From the NCBI GenBank assembly GCA_945923775.1, contig CAMELR010000009.1, positions 1-64,000 of the forward strand: a stretch of DNA of 64,000 bases. Direction: 5' to 3'. Origin of the DNA: an uncultured Clostridia bacterium (GTDB lineage: Bacteria > Bacillota > Clostridia > Oscillospirales > Ruminococcaceae). Position numbers and translations under genes: made by a program. Under the pieces are notes generated by a model. It searched no databases. It was not told the origin of the DNA and saw nothing but the letters and a program-made list of their open reading frames with translations. The first letter of the stretch is position 1, and every line of letters starts with the position of its first letter. Shown here in pieces: positions 53,551 to 61,825 of the stretch.

Positions 53551-54807
53551 TCAGACCTCCCAGCTTCCGAGGTACTTTTCCTGCTCGGGTGTGAGCTTGT
53601 CTATTTCAAGGCCCCAGTAGCTTATCTTGCGGAGCGCTACCTCGCGGTCTATCTCCTTGGGTACGTTGACGGTCATGTGTCCGCTGGACTTCACTGCGGC
53701 GCTGTTCTGCGCGATGTACTTTGCGGAGAGCGCCTGTATAGCAAAGCTCATGTCCATGATCTCGGCGGGGTGTCCGTCGCCGGCGGCGAGGTTCACAAGT
53801 CTGCCCTCGGCGATAACGAATACGGTGTTGCCGTTAGCCAGCTTGTAGCCTATGATGTTGTTGCGTGCAAGGTAGGATTCCGTTGCCATCTCGCGCAGCT
53901 TCGCCATGTTTACTTCCACGTCGAAGTGACCTGCGTTGCAGCAGATAGCGCCGTCCTTCATGTTGAGGAAAGCTTCCTCGCCGATAACGTCGGCGCAGCC
54001 GGTCACGGTCACGAAGAAATCGCCGATCTTTGCTGCTTCGCGCATGGGCATTACCTTGAAGCCGTCCATTACGGCTTCCATAGCCTTTATCGGGTCTATC
54101 TCGGTGACGATAACGTCGGCGCCGAGGCCCTTCGCGCGCATTGCAACGCCCTTTCCGCACCAGCCGTAGCCTGCGACTACGACGTTCTTTCCTGCTACGA
54201 TAAGGTTTGTCGTGCGGTTGATGCCGTCCCATACGGACTGTCCGGTGCCGTAGCGGTTATCGAACAGGTGCTTGCAGTCGGCGTCGTTTACCAGCACCAT
54301 CGGGAATTTCAGCGCGTGATCCTTGTCCATGGCCTTCAGGCGGATAATTCCGGTGGTGGTCTCCTCACAGCCGCCGAGCACCTCGGGGATAAGCTCGGGG
54401 TATTCGTTATGGATAAGGTTCACGAGGTCGCCGCCGTCGTCGATTATCACGTTGGGGCGAGCCTTGATGACCTGCGAAATGTGGCGGTGGTACTCCTCGT
54501 TTGAAGCGTCGTACCATGCGAATACGTTCAGTCCGTCGTGGACGAGCGCCGCAGCAACGTCGTCCTGTGTGGACAGCGGGTTGCTTCCGGTGACGTACAT
54601 TTCAGCTCCGCCGGCTGCAAGCACCTTGCAGAGGTACGCGGTCTTAGCCTCGAGATGTACCGAGAGCGCTACGCGCAGCCCTGCAAAGGGCTTCTCCTGC
54701 TCAAATTCCTTTTCGATTCCGTTAAGCAGCGGCATGTTGCGCTTTACCCACGCTATCTTGCGTGCGCCGCTTTCCCAGAGGTCAGGGTTTCTTATTTCGT
54801 GTGCCAT
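53551..54807 (-). CDS. ahcY: S-adenosylhomocysteinase
   Basis: A 418-residue NAD-dependent enzyme that splits S-adenosylhomocysteine into adenosine and homocysteine, keeping methylation reactions running. It has SVHLEAKTAYL near residue 49 and DDGGDL near 119. The NAD fold VVVAGYGWCGKGVA lies near 205, and CNAGHFD near 288. The length fits bacterial and archaeal forms lacking the roughly 40-residue insert of mammals. An AAAGGAG site precedes the ATG. Many Firmicutes use Pfs/LuxS instead, so AhcY here is informative about the methyl cycle. Confidence 0.94.
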   Translation of the reverse strand: MAHEIRNPDLWESGARKIAWVKRNMPLLNGIEKEFEQEKPFAGLRVALSVHLEAKTAYLCKVLAAGGAEMYVTGSNPLSTQDDVAAALVHDGLNVFAWYDASNEEYHRHISQVIKARPNVIIDDGGDLVNLIHNEYPELIPEVLGGCEETTTGIIRLKAMDKDHALKFPMVLVNDADCKHLFDNRYGTGQSVWDGINRTTNLIVAGKNVVVAGYGWCGKGVAMRAKGLGADVIVTEIDPIKAMEAVMDGFKVMPMREAAKIGDFFVTVTGCADVIGEEAFLNMKDGAICCNAGHFDVEVNMAKLREMATESYLARNNIIGYKLANGNTVFVIAEGRLVNLAAGDGHPAEIMDMSFAIQALSAKYIAQNSAAVKSSGHMTVNVPKEIDREVALRKISYWGLEIDKLTPEQEKYLGSWEV

Positions 54808-54872
54808 GTTTTTCTCCTTTGTTTTCGTATGGTCTTTTCTAATGGACTACAGCCGGAGGAATTCCCGGTCTG

Positions 54873-55472
54873 TTAAAGTACTTCTGTGAATATCCCGCAG
54901 GCTATCCGTTTTCCGGAGCCGCCGGAGGGCTGTGTGCTGAAATCGTCCGGCATGTCGTGCAGGATTATCGGCTTCCCGGAATAATCGAATATCAGCGCCT
55001 TGCCGATGTAGACCTCCATCGCCGCGTATCCGTCGGAATCCGAGAATATCGGCGGAAGCTCCCCGGCGTGATATGGGTGTCTGCCGCACCAGGTGCCTTC
55101 AGGGCAGAGGCTCAGGTGCGACCCGGCTTCGGCGAAGGCTCCGGAAGCTCCGCTGCTGTCCGGGGAGCCGCATATTATTCCGTCGTGGATATGGAATCCG
55201 AACACCCTGTCCGGAGGAAGTCCCACAAGCTCGGCTTGCAGGTACAGCGCTCCGTCCAGCCAGTAGGCGAATATGCTCCCTTCGGCTGTCGGGTGGTCGG
55301 CGCTGCCGCGAAGCTCTCCGCGAAGCGCCGGGGCTTCCGCGGACATGTAAGCGAAGCGGTTTACGCTGCTGCGGGGTTCGGAGCGTTCGGTGCGTTCGTA
55401 GCGTTCAGACTGCCCGGTCTGCTCGGCTCCGGCGGTTTCGTATAGGTTCTGTTCAGCTTGTTCGTTTTGCAT
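54873..55472 (-). CDS. Cu/Zn superoxide dismutase-like protein
   Basis: A 199-residue member of the SodC superfamily. The fold motifs are clear: FGFHIHDG (His94, His96), GSHLSL (His119), HPYHAGELP (His132, His135), LHDMPDDFSTQP (His172) and SGKRIACGIF (Cys192, likely paired with Cys101). The usual Zn-ligand Asp in HAGDLP is Glu138 here. The first 45 residues are polar, Gln/Glu/Arg/Ser rich, with no signal peptide. The ATG at 55472 follows AGGGAGG; longer frames upstream overlap the next gene. It could be an intracellular dismutase, or a SodC-fold protein with another role, like YojM. Confidence 0.83.
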   Translation of the reverse strand: MQNEQAEQNLYETAGAEQTGQSERYERTERSEPRSSVNRFAYMSAEAPALRGELRGSADHPTAEGSIFAYWLDGALYLQAELVGLPPDRVFGFHIHDGIICGSPDSSGASGAFAEAGSHLSLCPEGTWCGRHPYHAGELPPIFSDSDGYAAMEVYIGKALIFDYSGKPIILHDMPDDFSTQPSGGSGKRIACGIFTEVL

Positions 55473-55518
55473 ATGCTGTACCTCCCTTTCAGGTAAGTAT
55501 ATGCGCGCGAGCCGTGAA

Positions 55519-56148
55519 TTACGCCTGGGCAGCGAGGGAATTAAGCAGGCGGACAAGCTCCTCCTCAAGGCAGGAATAGAACAGCGTAAAGAGTATATCG
55601 GCGCTTCCCAGCAGGAACACATTCTTGTTCGTGATGGCGGCAAGCGTGGGCACGTAGGTGTAGATATATCCCTTGTACCACTCCGCGTCGTAGGCGGGAA
55701 CAGGCTTCCCGGACTTCACCATGCGGCGTATCTCCTCGAAGTCGTCGGCGATAACGTTGTCGTAGTTTCCGGCGCCCTTGGATATCACCATATCGTAGAT
55801 GGCCTTTATCTGCTTGTCGTTGAGGTATCCGCCGGGGGTCTTGACGTTCTTCAGCACCGGCAGCCTTACCGCAAAGGAATACACCATAAGGGAGAGCACG
55901 CGCTCGTACTCCGGGGTGTTCATTTCGGCGCAGCGCTCCTTGTCGAGCTTTATCCCGGTGTTGTAAAGGCAGGTGGTGTCGGAGATGTTGTTCAGCGCTA
56001 TCTTGAAGATATCCTTGATGTTGATGTTGTAGAAGTCCTTGTCGGCTATCATGTAGATGTACTTGACCGCGTTGAACAGCGACACTCCTGCCTTGACGAC
56101 TGTTTCGGATATCATGGTGCAGGCTGTTCTTTCACTGATGAATTCCAT
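55519..56148 (-). CDS. Uncharacterised protein downstream of a two-component system
   Basis: A 209-residue protein that I do not recognise. It has no clear signal peptide and only weakly hydrophobic helices (near 20-35 and 175-195). A YIYMIADKDFYNINIKDIFKIALNN stretch, a central segment rich in Asp/Lys and a C-terminal FLLGSADILFTLFYSCLEEE region are the notable parts. The ATG at 56148 has an AGGAGGG site. It lies 14 bases after the histidine kinase gene and 46 before the SodC-like gene, so it may report to, or be controlled with, the two-component system. Confidence 0.7.
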   Translation of the reverse strand: MEFISERTACTMISETVVKAGVSLFNAVKYIYMIADKDFYNINIKDIFKIALNNISDTTCLYNTGIKLDKERCAEMNTPEYERVLSLMVYSFAVRLPVLKNVKTPGGYLNDKQIKAIYDMVISKGAGNYDNVIADDFEEIRRMVKSGKPVPAYDAEWYKGYIYTYVPTLAAITNKNVFLLGSADILFTLFYSCLEEELVRLLNSLAAQA

Positions 56149-56162
56149 TTTTGCCCTCCTGT

Positions 56163-57275
56163 TTATTCTTCGCCGCCGAGGTTGAGTTCGCTCCGGCTGC
56201 TGTTTTTGCCTAAAAGATTGCCGCCGTCGGGGAGTATCACGGTGAATTCCGTGCCCTTCCCGAGGTCGCTCTGTACGCCTATCCTGCCGCCGCACATCTC
56301 GACTATCTTCTTTGCCAGCGGAAGCCCCAGCCCGTTGCCCTTTGTGGCGTGGGAGCTGTCCGCCTGGTAGAATTTCTCGAATATGTGCGGGAGGGCGTTC
56401 TGCGGTATTCCGGTTCCCGTATCCCGGACGCGTATCGTGATGACTCCGGCGCTGCGGTGGCAGCTCACGAATATGCTGCCGCCTTCCGGGGTGAACTTCA
56501 CCGCGTTGTCGAACAGGTTGTTCCAGACATGCGCCAGCATCTGCTCGTTCCAGCAGAATTTCACTTCGTCAAGCTCCATCGAGAGGTCGATGTTTTTTTC
56601 AGACCAGTGTGGCTCCAGGCGCAGCATGCAGGTGCGGAGCTGCTCGTCAAGCGAAAACTCCTCCTTGGAAATGATGTCCGTGGTCTCAAGCCTTGTCAGA
56701 AGCAGCGTGTTGGTGGAAAGCTCCGAAAGGTATTCGGTCTCCTCCAGGATTATCTTTGAGAATTCCTTCTGCTGTTCCGGGGTGAGGTTTCCGTTGTAGA
56801 GCTGCTGCGCAAATCCGCGTATCGACACCAGCGGGGTCTTGAATTCGTGCGAGAAGCTCGCGATGAAATCCTGATTGAACATCGCGTTGTTGTTGAGCTC
56901 CCGGGTCATTTCGTTGAACACCTTGATGAGGTCGGAAAGCTCCCGGACGGTGTGCTTTTCAGCCCAGCCCATGTCCACCTGCACGGAGTAATCTCCCTGG
57001 GACACCTGCTTTGTCGCCTTGATAAGCTCCACCAGCGGTTTCAGGAACAGCCCGCCCACTATGAACGACAGCAGCGTACCGATGATGATACTGCTGACAA
57101 CGGAGGCTATGATGTTTTCCGTGTCGCTGCTTCCGTTGGAGACTATCATGTCTATTGAAATGCGGGCGGAAAACGAGAGCACGTCCGCACTGACGGTTAT
57201 CATGAGTATCAGCAGGCTGAGCTTCGCGCCCAGGCGGGTGAATATAGGGTAGCTTTTCCGCTTTTTGTCTTTCAT
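56163..57275 (-). CDS. Sensor histidine kinase
   Basis: A 370-residue membrane kinase. Two membrane helices (about 14-36 and 58-80) flank a very short extracytoplasmic loop of about 20 residues, so it is likely an intramembrane sensor. A HAMP domain (about 80-130) follows. The phosphoacceptor is His in SFSHEFKTP, near residue 144. The ATPase has N box (WNNLFDNAVKF), G1 (DTGTGIP) and G2 (GNGLGLPLAKK) motifs. It overlaps the regulator gene by four bases. The stimulus cannot be read from the sequence. Confidence 0.93.
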   Translation of the reverse strand: MKDKKRKSYPIFTRLGAKLSLLILMITVSADVLSFSARISIDMIVSNGSSDTENIIASVVSSIIIGTLLSFIVGGLFLKPLVELIKATKQVSQGDYSVQVDMGWAEKHTVRELSDLIKVFNEMTRELNNNAMFNQDFIASFSHEFKTPLVSIRGFAQQLYNGNLTPEQQKEFSKIILEETEYLSELSTNTLLLTRLETTDIISKEEFSLDEQLRTCMLRLEPHWSEKNIDLSMELDEVKFCWNEQMLAHVWNNLFDNAVKFTPEGGSIFVSCHRSAGVITIRVRDTGTGIPQNALPHIFEKFYQADSSHATKGNGLGLPLAKKIVEMCGGRIGVQSDLGKGTEFTVILPDGGNLLGKNSSRSELNLGGEE

Positions 57276-57967
57276 GACGCCCCCTGCGGCTTGTCCGCGG
57301 TCTTTACCGCCTTATAGCCAAGCCCCCGGACAGTCACTATCTGGATATCCTTGTTGTCCTTGAGGCGGTCGCGCAGGCGGTTGATGTGGACGTCCACCGT
57401 GCGAGCCTCGGATTCGCTGTCCATGTCCCAGAACTCCTCCATAAGGTTCGCGCGGGTGAAGGTCTTGTTCGGGAATGACAGCAGCTTGAACAGTATCTGG
57501 AACTCCTTCTTCGGCATCTGGACTTCCGTGCCGTTCTGTATCAGCGTGAAGGAATCGTATATCAGCGTTGTGGAGCCTACAGTTATCTTCTGCTCCTCGG
57601 ATATCCTCGCACGGCGCAGCAGCGCCCGGATACGCAGTATCATCTCCACGTCGTCCACCGGCTTCACCATGAAGTCGTCGGTGCCCATCGTGAACGCCTT
57701 GCGGACGTCCTCGGCGCTGTCACGGGCGGTGATTATCAGCACTGGAATGCTGCTTCCGCTGTCGCGCATCGTTTTCAGGAACGTGTAGCCGTCCATCGTG
57801 GGCATCATCAGGTCGAGTATCACGAGGTCGATGTGGGTGGTCTCCATCAGCTTCAGCGCCTGCGCGCCGTCTCCGGCGGTGTAGGGCTGGTAGCCGTTCT
57901 TTTCAAGTGTGTATTCGTACAGGCGGCGTATATGCGCCTGGTCGTCGACGACCAGAATATTGAACAT
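57272..57967 (-). CDS. OmpR-family response regulator
   Basis: A 231-residue regulator, partner of the adjacent kinase. The receiver is complete: ILVVDD (Asp pair), LDLMMPTMDG phosphoacceptor, ITARD and VKPVDD. The C-terminal winged helix has EFQILFKLL and VRGLGYKAV. The start at 57967 is chosen because it gives the standard ILVVDD opening and follows GGAGGTAA; a start at 58069 lies inside ispD. It begins two bases after ispD. Confidence 0.94.
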   Translation of the reverse strand: MFNILVVDDQAHIRRLYEYTLEKNGYQPYTAGDGAQALKLMETTHIDLVILDLMMPTMDGYTFLKTMRDSGSSIPVLIITARDSAEDVRKAFTMGTDDFMVKPVDDVEMILRIRALLRRARISEEQKITVGSTTLIYDSFTLIQNGTEVQMPKKEFQILFKLLSFPNKTFTRANLMEEFWDMDSESEARTVDVHINRLRDRLKDNKDIQIVTVRGLGYKAVKTADKPQGAS

Positions 57968-57969
57968 AA

Positions 57970-58647
57970 TTACCTCCGTAAAACAGCTTCGGCTATCGCC
58001 AGATCCTCCGGGCGGGTCACTTTCATGTTGCAGGCGGTCACAGGAGTTATGTGCACCGGTTCGCCGCACAGCTCCAGCAGGGCGCTGTCGTCGGTGAGTT
58101 CCTCGGCGTGGCTCCCCAGCTTTTCCATGCAGGAGGCGTACAGCTCCCTGCGGAACGCCTGCGGGGTCTGGGCGGCGTAGAGAGTGCTGCGGTCCGGGGT
58201 GGACGTTATCACTCCGCCGCTGACCTGCTTTATCGTGTCAGTCACCGGAGCGGCGGCTATCGCTGAGCCGTACTGTACGGCGTCAGTCAGCACGCGGTCG
58301 ATATCCGCAGTGGATATCAGCGGGCGCGCTCCGTCGTGTATCGCGATGTACGCGTATCCTGAGGATACGTACTCGAGCGCGTTTTTTACCGAAAGGAAAC
58401 GCGTTGCGCCGCCGTGTACTGCGGCTTTCAGCTTCGTTATGCCGTACTGGCTGCATAGCGCGGCGTAGCGCTCCTCCTCGCCGGAGGGTACGGCAAGAAT
58501 TATTTCCCCGACCTGCGCCGAATTCTCGAACGCCAGTGCGCTCCGGATAACTACGGGGATACCGTCCAGGAGCGCGAGCTGTTTGTTTATCCCGTTCATG
58601 CGGGAGGCGCTACCTCCGGCGAGTATCACAGCGGAAAACATCGCCAT
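57970..58647 (-). CDS. ispD: 2-C-methyl-D-erythritol 4-phosphate cytidylyltransferase
   Basis: A 225-residue enzyme of the MEP isoprenoid pathway. The nucleotide-binding loop VILAGGSASRM is at the N terminus, IHDGARPL lies near residue 105, and TQTPQ-like AAQTPQAF near 155. The length is normal. It begins one base after the pheA stop, where ATGGCGATG offers two starts two codons apart. Other MEP pathway genes are absent nearby, so its place in this operon is incidental or reflects growth control. Confidence 0.92.
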   Translation of the reverse strand: MAMFSAVILAGGSASRMNGINKQLALLDGIPVVIRSALAFENSAQVGEIILAVPSGEEERYAALCSQYGITKLKAAVHGGATRFLSVKNALEYVSSGYAYIAIHDGARPLISTADIDRVLTDAVQYGSAIAAAPVTDTIKQVSGGVITSTPDRSTLYAAQTPQAFRRELYASCMEKLGSHAEELTDDSALLELCGEPVHITPVTACNMKVTRPEDLAIAEAVLRR

Positions 58648-58648
58648 G

Positions 58649-59782
58649 TCAGTTCACCGCGAGGAAGTTTCCGTGGAAACGGAAGTAGTTGTACTCGGTC
58701 TGGAAGTTGTTCAGCAGGCGGAGCACCACCGGCTGACCGATGTTCCCGGAGAACTCAAGGTAGAACATGAACTCGTCCTCCTCGGTGCGAAATTCCAGCG
58801 GGAGCGGCTTACTCTGTATCTTGGTTAGGTCAAGCTCGTTGACCGCGAATTTTGTCAGCATTCTGTAAAGGGAACCCGAAATATGCGGCAGGGAAACAGA
58901 CACCGCGATAGTGTCCGCGTCGTCATAGACCTCGGTCTCCTTTGAGATGCAGAAGAATCTTGTCGCGTTGTTGGGGTCGGCGGCTATCGCGGGGTTCACG
59001 ATGTCCAGGCCGTGCATTTCGGCACACTCCCGGGAGCAGATACAGCCAAGCTCGCTGCTGCGGTTCTCAGCGACCATCTGCGCCGCCATCGCGTTGTTTG
59101 CGTAGGGGATAATGGTAAGCTCCGGGCGGGAGGAGGTGTACTCGCTGCACTGGCGTATAGCCTGCTCGTGGCCGAACAGTATGCGGATATCCTGCTCCTT
59201 CACGCCGTGCTTTGCCGCGAGGACATGAGTGCAGGGTACGGTAACGGTGCGGTTCACGAAAACGTGGTGCTTTTCCAGCAGCTCCATGTTAACGCTGACT
59301 TCCCCGGCGGTGCTGTTTTCCACCGGGATAACGCCGTAATCGGCGCTTCCGTTTTCAACTGCCTCGAACACCTCCGCAAAGCTCGCGCGGAAGTTCATGC
59401 GGCCGTCCGGGAACAGCTTCTGCGCCGCCGCATGGCCGTATGCGCCTTCGATTCCCTGCACTGCGACGTCGGGGGTATGCTTTATCTGCGTGCCGTGGGG
59501 AATGCTCACGGCGGGGGTTATCGCGTTGTTCTGGCCGCACTTCGATATATCCATGATGTTGGTGAACAGGAACTCCGCGGAGCTTTTCAGCTCCTCCGGG
59601 GAGCGGTCCCTCACAGAACGGATTATCGCCTTTTCGCGCTCGCTCTGGAACACCACCATATTGTGCGCCGCCTTGTACTCAGCGACCTTGCGGGTCAGCC
59701 CCATTCTCTGCTTGAACAGCTCAAGGAGCTGGTCGTCTATCGCGTCTATATTCTTTCTGATCTCGCCTAAATCAAGCTCCAT
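58649..59782 (-). CDS. pheA: Bifunctional chorismate mutase/prephenate dehydratase
   Basis: A 377-residue enzyme making phenylpyruvate from chorismate. Residues 1-90 are an AroQ-type chorismate mutase with LGEIRKNIDAIDDQLLELF. Residues about 108-290 are the prephenate dehydratase with GIEGAYGHAAA, VIPVENSTAG and NNATRFFCI. Residues about 295-377 are the ACT domain for Phe feedback, with HISGSLYRML and QSKP in place of the usual ESRP. It starts two bases after the pseudokinase gene. Confidence 0.93.
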   Translation of the reverse strand: MELDLGEIRKNIDAIDDQLLELFKQRMGLTRKVAEYKAAHNMVVFQSEREKAIIRSVRDRSPEELKSSAEFLFTNIMDISKCGQNNAITPAVSIPHGTQIKHTPDVAVQGIEGAYGHAAAQKLFPDGRMNFRASFAEVFEAVENGSADYGVIPVENSTAGEVSVNMELLEKHHVFVNRTVTVPCTHVLAAKHGVKEQDIRILFGHEQAIRQCSEYTSSRPELTIIPYANNAMAAQMVAENRSSELGCICSRECAEMHGLDIVNPAIAADPNNATRFFCISKETEVYDDADTIAVSVSLPHISGSLYRMLTKFAVNELDLTKIQSKPLPLEFRTEEDEFMFYLEFSGNIGQPVVLRLLNNFQTEYNYFRFHGNFLAVN

Positions 59783-59784
59783 GC

Positions 59785-61533
59785 TTAGTTTTCCTCAACT
59801 TCCTGTGTTTCGTCGCCGATTACCGGGATACCTTCGCTGGTGAACCACGGCTCTGCTGTGCCGTCCATGGTCGCTTCCGCTGTGGGCGGGTAGTTCTCGG
59901 CGCAGTATACTGTTACTTCCTGACCGTTTTCAACGTCCACGAGGTCGCCTATCTCAACGCTGCACTTGAACACGTATCCGTCCTCGGCTTCGTTGGAGCG
60001 CTCCGTCGTTACTGAATACTTGATGTTGAGCTTGCTCAGCTCAGCTATATACTTGTCGGGGGTCTGACCGGTGTAGTCCGGCAGGGCTACCCTGCTGGGT
60101 CCCTTGCTGACCTTTACGACTACAGTTATCCCGGCGGTGACTTCCTTTCCGGCTTCAATGCTCTGGTCGTACATCAGTCCGTTTGCGTAGGTGTCGGAAT
60201 ACTCATACTTCGGCACGAATGTGAAGGTGCTTCCGTAGCGCTCGGTCTCGTAATCGTAGCTTCTTCCGGAGAAGTCCGGCATTTTTATCGTATCCGACGT
60301 GATGATCTGATCCTGCTCCGGCTGGGAGGACGTGGTTTCCGCCTGGCTGGTTTCCGGCTCGCGGGTCTCTGCGGTGGCTTCCGCGGTGGAAGTGCTTTCT
60401 GATGGAGCGCTGTTTCCGCCGGTGAGAGTCCCGTTGAGGGTCAGCACGAACAGCACGATGAACGCCGCAAGAACGACTCCTGCTATGACCATTACGGCGA
60501 TGGTCTTGTTGCGCTCGCGGCGCTGCTTCTGCTCCCTGCGGGTGAGCTTCGCCTTCTCAGCGGGAGCAGGCTCGGCTGCCTTCGGCTGGGTGAACAGGCG
60601 GTCGACAAATTCGGTTATGGTGCGGACGCGGGCTTCCGGCGAGATGTCAAGACCTGCCATTATCACGGAGGATACATTTGCCGGAATGTTCCGGTTTATC
60701 ATCATCGGCTCCATAAGGCTGGTGCCGTTTCTGGCTATTGCCTCGGTGGGAATGCAGCCGGTCAGGCAGCGGTAAAGCACTGCGGATATGCCGTAGACGT
60801 CGGTCCAGGTGCCGTTTATCTCGTTGGTGTACTGCTCGGGGGCTGCGAATCCCGCGAACATCTCGCAGGGGATCTCAGTGCCGGTGGTGCGCGCCGCGCA
60901 TATTGCGAATCCGGTGAGCTTCAGCTCCAGCTTATCGGTGACGAAAATCGTGGAGGGGGATATCCCGCGGTGGATTATCCCAGCGGAATGGATAAGGCTC
61001 AGCGTTGTGAAGAACGGCGAGAAAAGCTCCTTCGCCTGCTCCCAGGTTATCACTCCGGAGGAGTTCGCAAGGTATGTCTTGAGGGAAATGCCGTTGATGT
61101 ACTCGAATACCACGTAGGCGGTGTTGTTCTCGCAGAAGACGTCGAGGACGGTCTGAACGTGGGACATTCCGCGCAGCTTCATCAGCGTGCGGTTGAGGTC
61201 GATGAATTCCGACAGGTAGGTCTTGTAGAGCGCCGCCGCGGACGGGTCGACCGTTATGTCGGTCTCGCCCTTTCTGCGGGAGCAGAGGGTATCCGGCATG
61301 AATTCCTTTATTGTGACCTTCGCGCCCGCCGCCGTGTCGTAGCCGATATATACCGCGCCTTCGCCGTTGTAGCTTATCACCTTACCGACGATGTAGCGGT
61401 CGGCAAGGAAGGTCTTGGGTGCCAGGTATGTGGGGATATTCGGCGTGTTGTCGCTGTATCCGCACAGTTTGCAGGGACCGTCATAGGTTTTGTCGTTCAT
61501 GCAGCCCATGCAAAGTGAAGTTTCCTTGATCAT
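59785..61533 (-). CDS. PASTA-domain pseudokinase with N-terminal zinc ribbon
   Basis: A 582-residue membrane protein. An N-terminal zinc-ribbon has Cys8, Cys11, Cys21 and Cys24. A kinase-like domain (about 45-315) has Lys76 in VTIKEF and an APEQY motif at 231-235, but HRD is HRG (188-190) and DFG is GFA (208-210), so the catalytic and metal-binding Asp residues are lost. One membrane helix (about 344-366) is followed by a Ser/Thr/Glu-rich linker and two PASTA domains (about 410-475, 476-545). It is probably a signalling scaffold that senses cell-wall fragments without phosphorylating. First gene of the minus-strand operon; AGGAGA site. Confidence 0.85.
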   Translation of the reverse strand: MIKETSLCMGCMNDKTYDGPCKLCGYSDNTPNIPTYLAPKTFLADRYIVGKVISYNGEGAVYIGYDTAAGAKVTIKEFMPDTLCSRRKGETDITVDPSAAALYKTYLSEFIDLNRTLMKLRGMSHVQTVLDVFCENNTAYVVFEYINGISLKTYLANSSGVITWEQAKELFSPFFTTLSLIHSAGIIHRGISPSTIFVTDKLELKLTGFAICAARTTGTEIPCEMFAGFAAPEQYTNEINGTWTDVYGISAVLYRCLTGCIPTEAIARNGTSLMEPMMINRNIPANVSSVIMAGLDISPEARVRTITEFVDRLFTQPKAAEPAPAEKAKLTRREQKQRRERNKTIAVMVIAGVVLAAFIVLFVLTLNGTLTGGNSAPSESTSTAEATAETREPETSQAETTSSQPEQDQIITSDTIKMPDFSGRSYDYETERYGSTFTFVPKYEYSDTYANGLMYDQSIEAGKEVTAGITVVVKVSKGPSRVALPDYTGQTPDKYIAELSKLNIKYSVTTERSNEAEDGYVFKCSVEIGDLVDVENGQEVTVYCAENYPPTAEATMDGTAEPWFTSEGIPVIGDETQEVEEN

Positions 61534-61606
61534 TAGCTGTTCTCCTGTATCTGAATTTTATCTTTCGGATATTATTATCGTGTGATACACAAACTACCAC
61601 TATAAT

Positions 61607-61635
61607 AATATACTCCAAACGGCGGTGATTGTCAA
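61607..61635 (-). promoter_or_regulatory. Consensus promoter of the ten-gene minus-strand operon
   Basis: On the minus strand TTGACA (61635-61630), 17-base spacer, TATATT (61612-61607), about 75 bases before the pseudokinase ATG. No other promoter of similar quality was seen inside the operon. Confidence 0.85.
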
Positions 61636-61759
61636 CAGTTTTGCGCGTTTTGTAACTGCCCGGAAACAAATTGTAGCCAATTTGTAATAATTTGATGACA
61701 AATCGACGGACAGCGGCGGTTATTATGACGGAAATATGTGCAGAATTTTCGTACCGCCG

Positions 61760-61788
61760 TTGCAATTTCCGGCGAGTTGTGATATACT
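61760..61788 (+). promoter_or_regulatory. Sigma-A promoter of the YcxB-like gene
   Basis: TTGCAA (61760-61765), 17-base spacer, TATACT (61783-61788), about 40 bases before the ATG at 61826. Confidence 0.75.
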
Positions 61789-61825
61789 AGATACAAGAGA
61801 TACATTATCCGTGAAAGGAATCGTT

